Source of the DNA: Pseudoalteromonas sp. T1lg23B
GTDB lineage: Bacteria; Pseudomonadota; Gammaproteobacteria; Enterobacterales; Alteromonadaceae
Direction: 5' to 3'
DNA: 64,000 nucleotides
Assembly (NCBI RefSeq): GCF_002964665.1
Contig: NZ_PQBZ01000042.1
Location: 776,961-840,960, forward strand
The translations under genes were made by a program, and so were the position numbers. This document shows, piece by piece, positions 42,664-53,031 of this stretch. How positions within the stretch are numbered: position 1 is the stretch's first letter; each line of letters starts with the position of its first letter. The notes under the pieces are model-generated. The model searched no databases and was not told the DNA's origin. It worked only from the letters and a program-made list of their open reading frames with translations.

Positions 42664-44100
42664 TTGAGATTTTATTTAAAATCATTTTTTCTCATAACGA
42701 TATTAGCTAGCTTTCCTTTCAGTACCTATGCAAATGAGGCTGAATCATTCCTCAGTATGCTTAAGACTCACTATCAAAATACGTCTTCTATTAAGGCCTT
42801 TTCATTAATCCACAGTTATCTAGGACAAAGTGACCCGTATCAGTCATGGGATTTTCAAGCACCTACACGCTATAAAGCTTTTAAAATCACCGATATTGAC
42901 ATTGATAAGCAGCATTATTATCAAAATGTTGTTCATCACTATACTGGTGGGCTGTATTTTGATGAAGTGCACTTTCAAAATAGTGAAGAAAGTTTGCGTT
43001 ACGAACGTAACGGGATTTCTTTAGGTAAAAGTGCAATTGAACAAAACATAGATAGCTTTAATCGATATAAAAATCTCACGTTAATGAACGTAGACTTCTT
43101 TGCTGTAAAGCCTTTGATAACCGAATCGAATATCGATGAAAAAATAACATATCACCAGAATGAAAAGGCTGGGACAGTAACGTTAATTCATCGTCCATCT
43201 GAAAAGCAAACTATGGAGTATGTATTTAATACTGATCCTTTGCGCTTAGCATCAATCAATAATAAAAGTAGAAAGCGAATTTATCTTTATGACGACTACA
43301 GATATAGCAACGGTTACTACTTTGCTCACTCACTTGTCAAGAAATACAACGGAGACTCAATCCCCAGTTTTATAATTCGTATTGAAAAATTTGAAGAGAT
43401 AGAACAAATTGAAACAGAAAAGCTCATGTTACCGAGTGGCTACTACAAGTCCGCTTCAGGTAAAAGCCCAACCTTAACCATTGCACCGATAGCAAAGAGC
43501 CTCTACATAGTGACTGATGAATCAGCAATAGAGAATGTTCTATTTAAAATAAATAATAACGATATTACGGTGTTTGGTGCATCAAGAAATAGTAAATCGT
43601 CCAAACAAGTTATCGACACTATTAAACAACGATTCCCTGATAAAAAAATTACAGCAGTCTTTGTCACTCATCCTTATAGCGACCATATTTCAGGACTATT
43701 ACCTTATGTAGAGCTAGGCGCAAAAATTTACGCAGACGCTTATACAGTAAAAGCAATAAAGGCTTTTCCTCTTTTTTCTAGAGTAATAAAAAAATTCAGT
43801 TTTGAAACGATTACAACTGGACAAGTTATTGATGATGTTCGCTTTTACGTTTTAGAAAACACTCGTTCAAAACGTCAAAGCTTCGCCTATTTTGAGAAAG
43901 AAGGCATTATATTTCAAACTGATTTTTTAGAAATCGCTTTTGATAACACCATCGCGAACATACTGCCGAGTTATAGCAAACGATTTATCGAATTTGTGAG
44001 AAGTGAACAATTAGACGTAAACCGTATAGTGGGATTCCATCGAAATAATGATATATCGCTAGAAGTTATGAATAAGTCTTATCAAACGAATACGATGTAA
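42664..44100 (+). CDS. Secreted metallo-beta-lactamase-fold protein with degenerate active site (integron cassette)
   Basis: 478 residues from TTG, supported by AAAAAGGAG upstream. Signal peptide RFYLKSFFLITILASFPFS. The N-terminal ~260 residues are a lipoprotein-carrier-like beta domain (LASINNKSRKRIYLYDDYRY). The C-terminal MBL-like part has DKKITAVFVTHPYSDHISGL, where the canonical HxHxDH is HPYSDH (first His and the DH kept, second His replaced by Tyr). A weak third motif is EGIIFQTDFLEIA. At 1.4 kb it is large for a cassette gene. Enzyme activity is uncertain. Confidence 0.65.
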   Translation: MRFYLKSFFLITILASFPFSTYANEAESFLSMLKTHYQNTSSIKAFSLIHSYLGQSDPYQSWDFQAPTRYKAFKITDIDIDKQHYYQNVVHHYTGGLYFDEVHFQNSEESLRYERNGISLGKSAIEQNIDSFNRYKNLTLMNVDFFAVKPLITESNIDEKITYHQNEKAGTVTLIHRPSEKQTMEYVFNTDPLRLASINNKSRKRIYLYDDYRYSNGYYFAHSLVKKYNGDSIPSFIIRIEKFEEIEQIETEKLMLPSGYYKSASGKSPTLTIAPIAKSLYIVTDESAIENVLFKINNNDITVFGASRNSKSSKQVIDTIKQRFPDKKITAVFVTHPYSDHISGLLPYVELGAKIYADAYTVKAIKAFPLFSRVIKKFSFETITTGQVIDDVRFYVLENTRSKRQSFAYFEKEGIIFQTDFLEIAFDNTIANILPSYSKRFIEFVRSEQLDVNRIVGFHRNNDISLEVMNKSYQTNTM

Positions 44101-44104
44101 CAAT

Positions 44105-44292
44105 ACCTAACAAGCCGAGTCAACGGCTGCTTCTGGCACGAAGCTGCCCTTAGTCTCTAACGCGTTTCTGTCCAAAAACGAGCTGAAGTTAGCGTCCGCT
44201 CCTCGCTAAAAACTGCCTCTCAGATGAAGTCAGGCCCTATTCGTTTAAACTCTAGGGCCAACTCTGAGTTATTACATTTAGTGGTGTTAGCA
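44105..44292 (+). other. attC-like region ending the cassette array
   Basis: R'' ACCTAAC matches the start of the preceding cassette (GTTAGATATT against AATACCTAAC, one mismatch). Two possible R' cores follow: GTTAGCG at 44188 (90-base site) and GTTAGCA at 44286 (188-base site). An inner loop GTCCGCTCCTCGCTAA resembles the other attC loops. The right limit is uncertain. Confidence 0.5.
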
Positions 44293-44322
44293 TTGGGCTA
44301 TTTTGTCGTGTTTTAATTCGCA

Positions 44323-47300
44323 TTAGCTACCCCTTAGCTCCTGCAAGATTGCTTTCGCTTTTTCGAACTCAAAATCCGTTATGGTATTGCGCAGCTGCTC
44401 TAACTTCTCTTTAGAAACAACATCTTGATCAGACAAGGTATCAACTAGTTCGATTGCCTGTACGTCGTTACTCTCTACCAACTCAAGGAGCTCAGTAAAC
44501 AGCTTATCTAACTTCGCTTTTGGCATGGTGGTGCTATCGGTTGTATTGACTTGTTGTGTCTCAGCCTGTCGGCTCTCCAGCTTTTCGTGCATATCACGTA
44601 GATAATCTATCACTTCATGCAACTGCTCTATATCAACTTTACCAGCGGTTTTGATTTGCGTTTCAAACGAAGTACCTTGCTCCACAAGATAGTTTGCCGA
44701 CAGATTAGCTGCTGAACCTTTGAGCGAATGCGCTATGCGAGAAGCATGTTCCGAATCCCCTATGATCAACGCTTGCTCCAAATTAATCAGTTCCTCGATT
44801 TGCTTGTGAATAAATTTACCGAGAATACTCCAGTATGCTTTTTCATTGCCACCAATGCGCTCCAGCCCTTCATTGATATCAATACCATCGAGTTCATAGC
44901 TATTTTCAGCAGCGGCTGCTTCGGTTTCGTGTTGAGTCGCTTCCTCGAGCGCTGGTTTAGTTGGCTCGCCCGAATTAATTTGTGCGTCAATTGTCGACAC
45001 CATCTTATTGAAATTAATCGGCTTACTTATGTGAGCGTTCATACCCGCCGCCATACAACGTTCTATGTCCTCGTGCATCGCGTTGGCGGTCATGGCAACG
45101 ATAGGTAAGTTAGCAAATTGGGGCTGAGCTCTGATCTTCTTAGTCGCCGTTAAACCATCCATCACCGGCATTTGCATATCCATGAAAACCAACTCAAATT
45201 GTTCACCGCGTTCGAGCATTTCAAGTGCCTCTTGACCATGGTTGGCAATGGTCACGTGTAAATCTAGAGACTTCAGCATTTCAGTTGCAACTTCTTGGTT
45301 GGTAACATTATCTTCAACCAACAACACCTTGGCCCCTGCAAACGAAACATGCTCTAGTTGCCGTTTAACGACAGGCGCTTCACGTCCTTTTATATCAAAG
45401 CAATCTATTACACAGTCAAACACAATGGATGCATTTATAGGTTTACTAATGATCCCATCTAATTTACGGATCAGGGCTTCATCCATGTCTAATTCACGAC
45501 TATGGGCCGTTACCAGAATGATTTTAGGTTTAGGTTGCAGATTGAGATCATAAATACGGGATGCTAACTGACAGCCATCTACTTCTGGCATGCTCCAATC
45601 AGTAAAAACCAACTGATAAGGCCGTCTTGCAAGTTCATCGAGCGCTTCTTGTGCGCTGGCTACTGCGTAAGTTGCAAACCCTAGGCCCTTTATCAAATTC
45701 GACATGATTTCTCTAGCCGCGTCATTATCATCCACAACTAATACTGATGTATTTCTGATGATAGACTCAGGACACAGCCATTGTTTTCTTGGTTGAGCCT
45801 GCAAACCCACTTTAACAGTAAAATAAAATTCAGAACCGACACCGGGTTGGCTGCTAACGCCTATCTGCCCTCCCATTAACTCCACCAATCGTTTCGATAT
45901 ACTTAAACCTAGCCCCGTTCCACCATACTTACGAGTGATAGAGCTATCAGCCTGAGAAAAAGCCTTAAACAGTTTATCTTGCTGCTCTTTTGTCAGCCCA
46001 ATACCTGAGTCTTTAACAGAAAACCTGAGTAACGCTGCATCCGCAGTTAGCTCAACAACCGTTGCGGTAATGATCACCTCACCGTGTTCCGTGAACTTAA
46101 TGGCATTACCACACAGGTTGATCAAGACCTGCCCTAAGCGCAGCGAATCGCCGATTAGGTTGGTAGGGATAGAAGAAGGAATGTCTAACAATAATTCTAT
46201 GCCTTTATCTTCCGCTTTCACTGAGTTGACCACAGAAACATTCGTCATGACTTCTTCCAAGTCAAACTCCTCGTTTACTATGGTCATCTTGCCTGACTCT
46301 ATTTTTGAAAAGTCTAATACGTCGTTTATGATCCCCAGCAGATTGTTCGCGGCCATGTCGATTTTTTTTATGTAATTCATCTGCTGCTTAGATAACTTGG
46401 TATTGAGTACAAGATGACTCATACCTATGATGGCATTCATTGGCGTGCGTATCTCATGGCTCATATTCGCCAAAAATTCGCCTTTAGCTTTGCTGGTACT
46501 ATCTGCTTTCGCTTTTGCTTCACGCAGCTGCGCTTCCATTTCTTTACTTTTTGTAACGTCAAGCAATAAACCTACAATCCCCGCAACATGGTTATCTGCA
46601 TCACTAAAAGTGGCTTCATACACCACCATCTCCCGCAAATTACCGTGCACATCCTTGAGGCGCATTTCATAATTGTGACTACCGGGTTTAGTCAACAACT
46701 GTCGCTCAGACTCATTAAAACGACTCGCAATGTCAAAGCTAAAAATATTGTCGGGTCTAGCGCCAATCACATCCGCTTCAAAAGTACCTATGATTTCATG
46801 GAATTGGGAATTTACGCCCATATATATGCCATCTCTGTTGCGGTAATACATGGGATTGGGGATCGCATCAATGATCTTACGGTTTAATTCCAGCTGCTCC
46901 ACCAGCTTGCGCTCTGTCTTTCTTTGTAGCTCTTGATTCCTCGCTAAGTGCAGACCAACAGACAAGTCTCTAATGATGAAGTTGAGCCAATAAAATTCTT
47001 TTTCACCAATATTATAAAAACTGCCCAGCTCCAACAGGCCGATACAGTTATCAGAAACACTCAAAGGAAAGTAATGTAATTCTTTGAGAAAGACCTGATG
47101 CCCGTGATGATCGATTGCATACTGTTGTGCAAGGTCTATAGAATATTTTTTGTTCATTTTCACAGCGTGAAAGTAAACTAAGTCCGAATCATGGTAAGTA
47201 GTTTGTGCGCCATCCCGATATCCGATTCCCGATACCCTAACCAATTCGTCTTCATAGCTGACGTACAAACCGACCAAAGGAATGGATAAACGATGACAGA

Positions 47301-48297
47301 TAAATTCAATAATTTCATCACCCAGTTCTTGCGCGCTATTTTTCCCACGCAACGCCAAGTTGAGTTCCTTTAGAATTTCACTGTACTTCAATTGCTCATT
47401 AACGTTTCCTAATAAGCGATTCATAGCCTGAGCAAATATGGCCAGCTCGCCTTTATAGGTTTTTTCAAGGCGGAACTCAAAGTTATCGCTATCAACCTGT
47501 GCAACCAAGGCTTTTTGCATCCTTGAAATCGGCCATATGTAATAGTGCCATAAAAAGTAGAATGACAGCGCGATGATCAGCAGTAGCACCCCAATGATGG
47601 TATTGTGTATTTGTTTAGCAATTTTGAACTGTTTTTGATTACGGTTAGCTTGCGCTTTAAAGCGCGTAATCACACGATGCTCGATATCACTCAGCGTATA
47701 CATTGCCTCATTTTTTGTTTCTAAATATGCTTCATCAAATAAAAAGTTGCGCTTATCGGCCAACATCAACTGGGCACGCTGTTGTTTAATACCCTCAGTA
47801 TTAGATAACCGCTGCGAATTGCTGATTGCTCTACGTTCGATTTCAATCAACTTTTTGACCATGTCTAAGGCGCGTTGTATCTGATTTAACTCATAACTTG
47901 TAATATCAAGAGATTGAAAACGCTCTAAAAAAGAAACACCCGAGCCACTGTTTTCCACATCAGGAATCGTCGCATGATCCAGAGCCAGATTGTCCCAATA
48001 GTTTAGGCTTTGATCGTCAATTTGGGGGGCCTTACCCTCACTTACAGCTATGGCGTAATTGAACAGCGCTAACCAGCGTGGTTGCAAGGTAATAATGTAA
48101 GCACGCGCAAATAAACTACGATGGTCGGATACCTGCTTAAACTCCTCTGTGAGCTGGTTAAGAATCACCAATTGCTGACGCGCTTCCTTTTCTAATGCGT
48201 GAGTTGTATCTATGTGTCGCGAAACAAACATCAAAGCAATACTCGTGATAAACATAAACCCAAATAAAACAACAAAAAGCAATCTAAGCTGGAACAT
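44323..48297 (-). CDS. Hybrid sensor histidine kinase (HAMP-GAF-PAS-HK-REC-REC-HPt)
   Basis: 1324 residues. Order: TM about 4-26, helical sensor, TM about 235-255, HAMP, GAF-like (about 310-480), PAS (about 495-620; [20 protein letters not shown]), HisKA with [20 protein letters not shown], HATPase with [14 protein letters not shown], two receiver domains ([12 protein letters not shown] and [12 protein letters not shown]) and a C-terminal HPt with ARIAH-like [16 protein letters not shown]. All phosphorelay residues are present. It is divergent from an HD-GYP response regulator 83 bases away, its likely output partner, so the relay would control c-di-GMP breakdown. Confidence 0.93.
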   Translation of the reverse strand: MFQLRLLFVVLFGFMFITSIALMFVSRHIDTTHALEKEARQQLVILNQLTEEFKQVSDHRSLFARAYIITLQPRWLALFNYAIAVSEGKAPQIDDQSLNYWDNLALDHATIPDVENSGSGVSFLERFQSLDITSYELNQIQRALDMVKKLIEIERRAISNSQRLSNTEGIKQQRAQLMLADKRNFLFDEAYLETKNEAMYTLSDIEHRVITRFKAQANRNQKQFKIAKQIHNTIIGVLLLIIALSFYFLWHYYIWPISRMQKALVAQVDSDNFEFRLEKTYKGELAIFAQAMNRLLGNVNEQLKYSEILKELNLALRGKNSAQELGDEIIEFICHRLSIPLVGLYVSYEDELVRVSGIGYRDGAQTTYHDSDLVYFHAVKMNKKYSIDLAQQYAIDHHGHQVFLKELHYFPLSVSDNCIGLLELGSFYNIGEKEFYWLNFIIRDLSVGLHLARNQELQRKTERKLVEQLELNRKIIDAIPNPMYYRNRDGIYMGVNSQFHEIIGTFEADVIGARPDNIFSFDIASRFNESERQLLTKPGSHNYEMRLKDVHGNLREMVVYEATFSDADNHVAGIVGLLLDVTKSKEMEAQLREAKAKADSTSKAKGEFLANMSHEIRTPMNAIIGMSHLVLNTKLSKQQMNYIKKIDMAANNLLGIINDVLDFSKIESGKMTIVNEEFDLEEVMTNVSVVNSVKAEDKGIELLLDIPSSIPTNLIGDSLRLGQVLINLCGNAIKFTEHGEVIITATVVELTADAALLRFSVKDSGIGLTKEQQDKLFKAFSQADSSITRKYGGTGLGLSISKRLVELMGGQIGVSSQPGVGSEFYFTVKVGLQAQPRKQWLCPESIIRNTSVLVVDDNDAAREIMSNLIKGLGFATYAVASAQEALDELARRPYQLVFTDWSMPEVDGCQLASRIYDLNLQPKPKIILVTAHSRELDMDEALIRKLDGIISKPINASIVFDCVIDCFDIKGREAPVVKRQLEHVSFAGAKVLLVEDNVTNQEVATEMLKSLDLHVTIANHGQEALEMLERGEQFELVFMDMQMPVMDGLTATKKIRAQPQFANLPIVAMTANAMHEDIERCMAAGMNAHISKPINFNKMVSTIDAQINSGEPTKPALEEATQHETEAAAAENSYELDGIDINEGLERIGGNEKAYWSILGKFIHKQIEELINLEQALIIGDSEHASRIAHSLKGSAANLSANYLVEQGTSFETQIKTAGKVDIEQLHEVIDYLRDMHEKLESRQAETQQVNTTDSTTMPKAKLDKLFTELLELVESNDVQAIELVDTLSDQDVVSKEKLEQLRNTITDFEFEKAKAILQELRGS

Positions 48298-48379
48298 ATT
48301 TCGACCTGTTCAGTTGGCACTAATAAAAAGATAGACCTAATATTGAATCAGTGTTCATGTTTTACGTGGGAAGGAGTAT

Positions 48380-49459
48380 ATGGCTGAGAAGTTCACGGTA
48401 TTGCTGGTTGATGATACCTCCCCAAACCTCGCGTTAATGTCGGAGATATTAAAAACAGAATATCGAGTGATCGCCGCCAAAAGTGGGAAAAGTGCACTAA
48501 ACATTTTGGACACTAAACCTGTCGATATCGTGTTGCTCGATATCATCATGCCTGAAATGGATGGTTATGAAGTCATAAAGAGAATGAAAGCGAGCGAAAA
48601 GCTGGCAGACATACCAGTGATTTTTTTAACGGCCAAAAACAGTATACAAGACGAAGAACTCGGGTTTTCGCTTGGTGCATGTGACTATATCAACAAACCA
48701 ATCAGTCCCCCGATTATTCAGTCTCGGGTCAGAACTCATATTCAAATTAAGCGCCACAGAGATTTTTTAAAGGACCAAAATGCGTATCTAGAATCCGAAG
48801 TAAAAAAAAGAACCAAAGAACTTTCCGATGCGCAAGATGCAACCATTACAGCAATGGCCTGCTTAGCTGAGACCCGCGATCAAGAAACGGGAAACCACAT
48901 TAAGCGTACACAGCTTTATGTTAAAACACTCGCCTCGAGATTAGCGACACTACCAAAATACAAACATGTATTGACCGAGCAAGTCATTGAGCTTTTTTAC
49001 AAATCAGCCCCTTTGCATGACATAGGTAAGGTGGGTATTCCCGATGCGATATTACTGAAACATGGTCGCCTAACTGACGCTGAATTTGAAGTCATGAAAA
49101 CTCATGCGCAATTGGGTTACGAAGCCATCGCAAAAGCAGAAGAAGAACTATCTGAGGAAGTGAAATTTCTGGAAATAGCCAAAGAAATAGCCCGTTTCCA
49201 TCATGAGAAATGGGATGGCAGTGGTTATCCACTAGGCCTATCTGGTACTGATATCCCCCTCAGTGCAAGGCTGATGGCTATCGCTGATGTGTATGATGCT
49301 TTGATCAGTAAACGCGTTTATAAGGATGCCATGCCGCATGAACAAGCATTGAAAATAATCAAAGACGGTCGAGGTAGTCACTTTGACCCCGAAATACTCG
49401 ATGAGTTTATGGCAATAGAAAAGGTGTTCTTTTCTATTGCTCGCAAATACTCAGATTAA
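48380..49459 (+). CDS. Response regulator with HD-GYP c-di-GMP phosphodiesterase
   Basis: 359 residues. The receiver domain (about 1-125) has VLLVDDTSPN, the phospho-Asp in VDIVLLDIIMPEMDG and the Lys in YINKPISP. After a coiled-coil linker the HD-GYP domain reads ETGNHIKRTQ, APLHDIGKVGIPD, THAQLGYEAI and HHEKWDGSGYP, a complete catalytic set. It breaks down c-di-GMP when phosphorylated. The adjacent divergent hybrid kinase ending in HPt is the probable phosphate donor. Confidence 0.94.
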   Translation: MAEKFTVLLVDDTSPNLALMSEILKTEYRVIAAKSGKSALNILDTKPVDIVLLDIIMPEMDGYEVIKRMKASEKLADIPVIFLTAKNSIQDEELGFSLGACDYINKPISPPIIQSRVRTHIQIKRHRDFLKDQNAYLESEVKKRTKELSDAQDATITAMACLAETRDQETGNHIKRTQLYVKTLASRLATLPKYKHVLTEQVIELFYKSAPLHDIGKVGIPDAILLKHGRLTDAEFEVMKTHAQLGYEAIAKAEEELSEEVKFLEIAKEIARFHHEKWDGSGYPLGLSGTDIPLSARLMAIADVYDALISKRVYKDAMPHEQALKIIKDGRGSHFDPEILDEFMAIEKVFFSIARKYSD

Positions 49460-49539
49460 TACGGTCTTTCCACACACCGTGCCCAGCCAATAAATGTCAC
49501 TTAAATTTGATAGAGCAGGCTGCTTAGTCAGCTAGTTAT

Positions 49540-50364
49540 TCAGACCTTATTCAACCCCTGTAACGCTTTTTTATAAAGCTCGATGACAGGATCTATGCTG
49601 TTAGTTTCAATATAATTATTAAACTGAGGTGAAGCATTAAGCTCGATAAGATACATCTCGTCCTTATCATCAACAATGATGTCGTAGCCTACCCAGCCCA
49701 TAGGAAACTCTGTGTGGATCGGTGCAACGAAATCCGCCAGTTGTTGCAACAGCCCTTCATCGGTTACATGAACAGCTTGCTCACCATTTTCCCAATATTT
49801 TACGTTGAAAGAAGCCGCAGCATTCCCTCGACGGTATGCAAACACAGGCTCACCATAAGCACATAACAAACGATACTCAGCTTTTGTCGCAACAAACTGT
49901 TGTGCTAATGCCAAATAGTCATAGCTTTTTGACTGATGATTAAAAATTTCCTTAAGGGCCGTTTCCGTCTCCAGTGCGTCATGACACAAAAATACGTTGT
50001 CTCCAAGCGCGCCTTTGTTGCGTTTAACAACGATGGGATACTCAAGCTCTTCATCAATACGTGCCAGCGCTGCAGCAATGCTGCTACAGTGCTTATACTT
50101 GCTGTACTTTACGGCAACATTAAAATCTAAAAAGTCTAGCGCTTTTGGGACTCGTACAACCTCTTTGAGCAGCTGGTAAGTATGGCTCTTGTCTTTACAT
50201 ACACAAAACGCCACTTCGGTATTAAACGGTGTTTTGTTCAGTTCAAAGTATTGCCAGCCGTTGTCCATTTTCACACGAACAAAGTTCTGGTCCAAGTCGA
50301 TGAATTCATAGTCAAAACCAACAGCATCGCACGCTTGAGTGAGACATTTTATATTATTTTCCAT
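49540..50364 (-). CDS. ATP-grasp family protein, RimK-like
   Basis: 274 residues from ATG 50364; a longer TTG-started form to 50427 is less likely. The ATP-grasp pattern is ELEYPIVVKRNKGALGDNVF (Lys pair and glycine loop), DYLALAQQFVATKAEYRLLC and the metal site YLIELNASPQFNNYI (E-x-N). This is the fold of enzymes joining a carboxylate to an amine with ATP use, such as glutathione synthetase or RimK. The substrate is unknown and no partner peptide was found next to it. Confidence 0.78.
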   Translation of the reverse strand: MENNIKCLTQACDAVGFDYEFIDLDQNFVRVKMDNGWQYFELNKTPFNTEVAFCVCKDKSHTYQLLKEVVRVPKALDFLDFNVAVKYSKYKHCSSIAAALARIDEELEYPIVVKRNKGALGDNVFLCHDALETETALKEIFNHQSKSYDYLALAQQFVATKAEYRLLCAYGEPVFAYRRGNAAASFNVKYWENGEQAVHVTDEGLLQQLADFVAPIHTEFPMGWVGYDIIVDDKDEMYLIELNASPQFNNYIETNSIDPVIELYKKALQGLNKV

Positions 50365-50520
50365 ATCGCTATTTGATCTCGTTAATTGGAGGGGTGGGTA
50401 TATTGGAGATACGTTAACAAACAACAATCCAAACTGCTGGCACGCAGGCCCTGATTGGTATGTTTAAAGCTTCTTTAATACGAGCACAGCAATGACCGTG
50501 CTCGCTAATTTAGTCGCAAA

Positions 50521-51090
50521 TTAATCTGCGCGACCCATAAACTTTTTCTCATCGGTGTTGATGCGGATCTTGTCACCGGCTGAAATGTGCTCAGGTACTT
50601 GAACAACTAAACCCGTTGTTAATGTTGCAGGTTTAGTACGCGCGCTGGCTGATGCGCCTTTGATTGAAGGGGATGTATCTTCAATAACAAGCTCAACGCT
50701 TGAAGGTAAGTCGATTGAAACTGGACGACCTTCAACAATAACCGCCAATAACCCTTTTGTATCTTCGCTGATGAACAATACTTGCTCTTCAATCGTGCTT
50801 TTATTCAAGTTGTATGGTGTGTAGTCTTCTTCATCCATAAACACATACTCATCACCATCGATGTACGAGAACATGACTGGACGACGAACTAGATCTGCAA
50901 GTGTTAACATTTCATCGGCTTTGAATGTTTCATCAACTTTGCCGCCATTCACGACATCGTACATACGCATACGATACAAGCTACCACCTGCGCGACCTTG
51001 TGGCACCGAACGTTCGATGTCTCTTACGATCATTACGCGATTGTTATACTCAATCGCCGCATGTTTTTTAATTTCACTGGCCTTAGGCAT
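50521..51090 (-). CDS. efpL: Elongation factor P-like protein EfpL (YeiP)
   Basis: 189 residues. The start [20 protein letters not shown] and the end [20 protein letters not shown] then [12 protein letters not shown] match YeiP/EfpL. The loop that in EF-P carries the modified Lys reads [19 protein letters not shown], with Arg at the tip as in EfpL, so no beta-lysylation is expected. It relieves ribosome stalling at proline-containing motifs, alongside EF-P. Stands alone. Confidence 0.93.
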   Translation of the reverse strand: MPKASEIKKHAAIEYNNRVMIVRDIERSVPQGRAGGSLYRMRMYDVVNGGKVDETFKADEMLTLADLVRRPVMFSYIDGDEYVFMDEEDYTPYNLNKSTIEEQVLFISEDTKGLLAVIVEGRPVSIDLPSSVELVIEDTSPSIKGASASARTKPATLTTGLVVQVPEHISAGDKIRINTDEKKFMGRAD

Positions 51091-51190
51091 GACTATTTCT
51101 CTTAAAATTATTTTGGCAAAAAACTACCACGATCTTGCCACATAACCAAGCACCAAGGCCAGCTAATTTCAGCTGATTAAAGTACCGTAG

Positions 51191-51349
51191 TTAACGTAAT
51201 ATTAGCCACAGTGCATGTATAATCCCCGGGACCAAAAACAAAATACTCAAAAGTACGTTTATTACTAGATCTTTCCCTACCCCATTGTTTAACGCCACTG
51301 CTATCGGTGGAAAGATAATTGCCAAAATAATCAACACCAGTTTATTCAT
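51191..51349 (-). CDS. Small membrane protein, Pmp3/YqaE family
   Basis: 52 residues from ATG 51349 with GGAGAAGAAA directly upstream. Two hydrophobic helices: LVLIILAIIFPPIAVAL and VINVLLSILFLVPGIIHALW. 'FPPIAV' and 'PGIIHA' are the signature of Pmp3/YqaE (UPF0057) proteins, which affect membrane potential and ion balance under stress. Stands alone between EfpL and the nine-gene operon. Confidence 0.85.
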   Translation of the reverse strand: MNKLVLIILAIIFPPIAVALNNGVGKDLVINVLLSILFLVPGIIHALWLILR

Positions 51350-51560
51350 TTTCTTCTCCATGATTAAGAATGTGAGGGTAAAAGTACGCGACGCCATGTC
51401 TACTTACTCACCCACATTAAAGGCTAATCCAAAAAACACGGTTTGCAATTTATTCTGGCAAGTTAATGAAGATAATAGATAAAAACCACCAAACTTGTGT
51501 CTGATAATTTCTTTGCAACATCGACCTAGAGCAGTGGCTCATCCAACCTAAAATTAATCA

Positions 51561-52271
51561 TTAAAATTCAAATTCTAGTGCCAATCTAAAGCTGTGATCT
51601 TTACCGCTATGAGAGATTTCACTGACAAAACCGACTTCCCACTTCAATTGGCGTTGCCCAGCAAACCGGTATAAGCCAATAATTGCAGGCCCAACCCCAA
51701 CAAAGTCCTCACCGCTATACAGTTCAATAGCAGGCTGAAACGCAGGATCATAGCGGTAGCGCAACTGCGCTCTAAATTCACTCTCCCATTCATTCTTAAT
51801 CGCTTGCCCCCATTCTCTTACAATAAACGCATTCATAGTGAGGCTGGTTTTACCAAATTCTTTTTCGAACAACATGCCAATCGTCGCTTCGTAAGCAGAA
51901 ATCTTATGGCGTTTTTCAAGCTCAAACAACATTCCCCAATCAGCCCAATAACGTCCCTGCTCAACCATTTGCCAGCGCGCCTCAAGTTCATAAGCGGCCA
52001 AGTCAAAATTATCAGCAGGATCCCGCTCGCCTATCATATAGCCTTCAACCGTGACGGATTCAGTAATCGCCCAGCCAAGTCCAGCGCGTTGCGCCAATAC
52101 GTTGCGGTCGTCGGTTTGCCGAGACAACAGTCGCCATTCAACTTCTCTTTCAAATGGCAGAACATATGGGTGATAAACTTTATCAACCACCATGCCATCC
52201 GCAAGCACAGGTAATGACATTAAGCTAAATGCACTACACAACAATACTGTGCTAAAGAATGATCTAGTCAT
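51561..52271 (-). CDS. Secreted protein, probable outer-membrane beta-barrel, last gene of the nine-gene operon
   Basis: 236 residues with signal peptide (FFSTVLLCSAFSLMSLPVLA). Alternating hydrophobic/polar segments and a final aromatic strand (HSFRLALEFEF) suggest an outer-membrane barrel. Strand-like units include VTVEGYMIGERDP, WADWGMLFELEKRH and LRYRYDPAFQPAIEL. The start overlaps the end of the FTR1-like gene by 8 bases. With a cupredoxin and FTR1-like protein upstream, a role in metal passage across the outer membrane is plausible but only inferred. Confidence 0.65.
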   Translation of the reverse strand: MTRSFFSTVLLCSAFSLMSLPVLADGMVVDKVYHPYVLPFEREVEWRLLSRQTDDRNVLAQRAGLGWAITESVTVEGYMIGERDPADNFDLAAYELEARWQMVEQGRYWADWGMLFELEKRHKISAYEATIGMLFEKEFGKTSLTMNAFIVREWGQAIKNEWESEFRAQLRYRYDPAFQPAIELYSGEDFVGVGPAIIGLYRFAGQRQLKWEVGFVSEISHSGKDHSFRLALEFEF

Positions 52272-53031
52272 GTTTCAACTCCTTCAAGACCCCTTGCGTA
52301 TTCTTTTCAACATGCCAAAACATCACCACAGCGACTAAAAATAGTGATGTTAAAAAAGCAATTAAATTCGCCAAGCTGGGTGTTGCCTCGTAACCTACAA
52401 GAGACTTTAAAATACGCCCAACAATGCCATGTTCATCCAGCCAACCACGCACATCAAACACGGTTTCACTACTTGGCAATAAATCAATTTGTGCAGCTAA
52501 ATCAACCGCGTTTGCAATTTTACTTGCGCTATGAAATGCCAGTAATGCAAGTACTAACGATACGGCATGATTTGCTCTGAACCACGTCAGTGTGAAATAA
52601 AGCAAGGTACAAAAACTTAGACAAATCCCTAACCCTAGCACGGAGCCTATAAGCAATCCCTGTGTGGCATCTTGCCCCCAATAGCTGCTCAAATACATAA
52701 CAAAATGACTTAGATACAACATACTGGCTAAAGCAATGGCCGCCACCTTGTATCTACTTCCATACGCACTGGCAATCGCCCCCAAGACACAGATATAAAT
52801 ACCAACTAACATCAAGATTTTGCTGATCTCCAAACCTCGATAATCAAACCATTGACTGATTGCCCCTGCCGCAGCCAAAAATAAAGTACATGCAACTGTG
52901 CAATAAAGCACGGTAAGCCAAACGGAGATCTTAGATTGACTACCACCTATATCGCACTGTAACAACAGCACCCACAGTAGTGCTAATGGCAAAAACTGAT
53001 TCAAACTGATGATCACGGTGTTAAGGAGCAT
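52264..53031 (-). CDS. FTR1-like membrane protein lacking the RExxE motif
   Basis: 255 residues with about seven membrane helices. The C-terminal part FHSASKIANAVDLAAQIDLL followed by FDVRGWLDEHGIVGRILKS and LVGYEATPS closely resembles the end of FTR1/EfeU iron permeases. The two RExxE iron-binding motifs of that family are not seen, so iron transport by the usual route is doubtful; it may be a partner subunit or electron-transfer component. It overlaps the cupredoxin gene by 11 bases and the next gene by 8, in one operon. Confidence 0.72.
   Translation of the reverse strand: MLLNTVIISLNQFLPLALLWVLLLQCDIGGSQSKISVWLTVLYCTVACTLFLAAAGAISQWFDYRGLEISKILMLVGIYICVLGAIASAYGSRYKVAAIALASMLYLSHFVMYLSSYWGQDATQGLLIGSVLGLGICLSFCTLLYFTLTWFRANHAVSLVLALLAFHSASKIANAVDLAAQIDLLPSSETVFDVRGWLDEHGIVGRILKSLVGYEATPSLANLIAFLTSLFLVAVVMFWHVEKNTQGVLKELKHD

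Larger units (their letters stand above)
39735..44292 (+). mobile_element. Integron cassette array without integrase (CALIN)
   Basis: Five plus-strand genes are each followed by attC-like sequence with GTTAGGT, GTTAGGC, GTTAGAT or GTTAGCA cores, matching GTTRRRY. Each cassette's first bases are complementary to the bases around the 5' core (R'') of its own attC: GTTATGCCTAC/GTAGGCATAAC for cassette 1, GTTAGGTATTT/AAATACCTAAC for cassette 2, and GTTAGGCATCAA/TTGATGCCTATC (one mismatch) for the DUF2306 cassette. This is what cassette circles predict. No intI gene, attI or promoter Pc is in the window. Confidence 0.85.
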
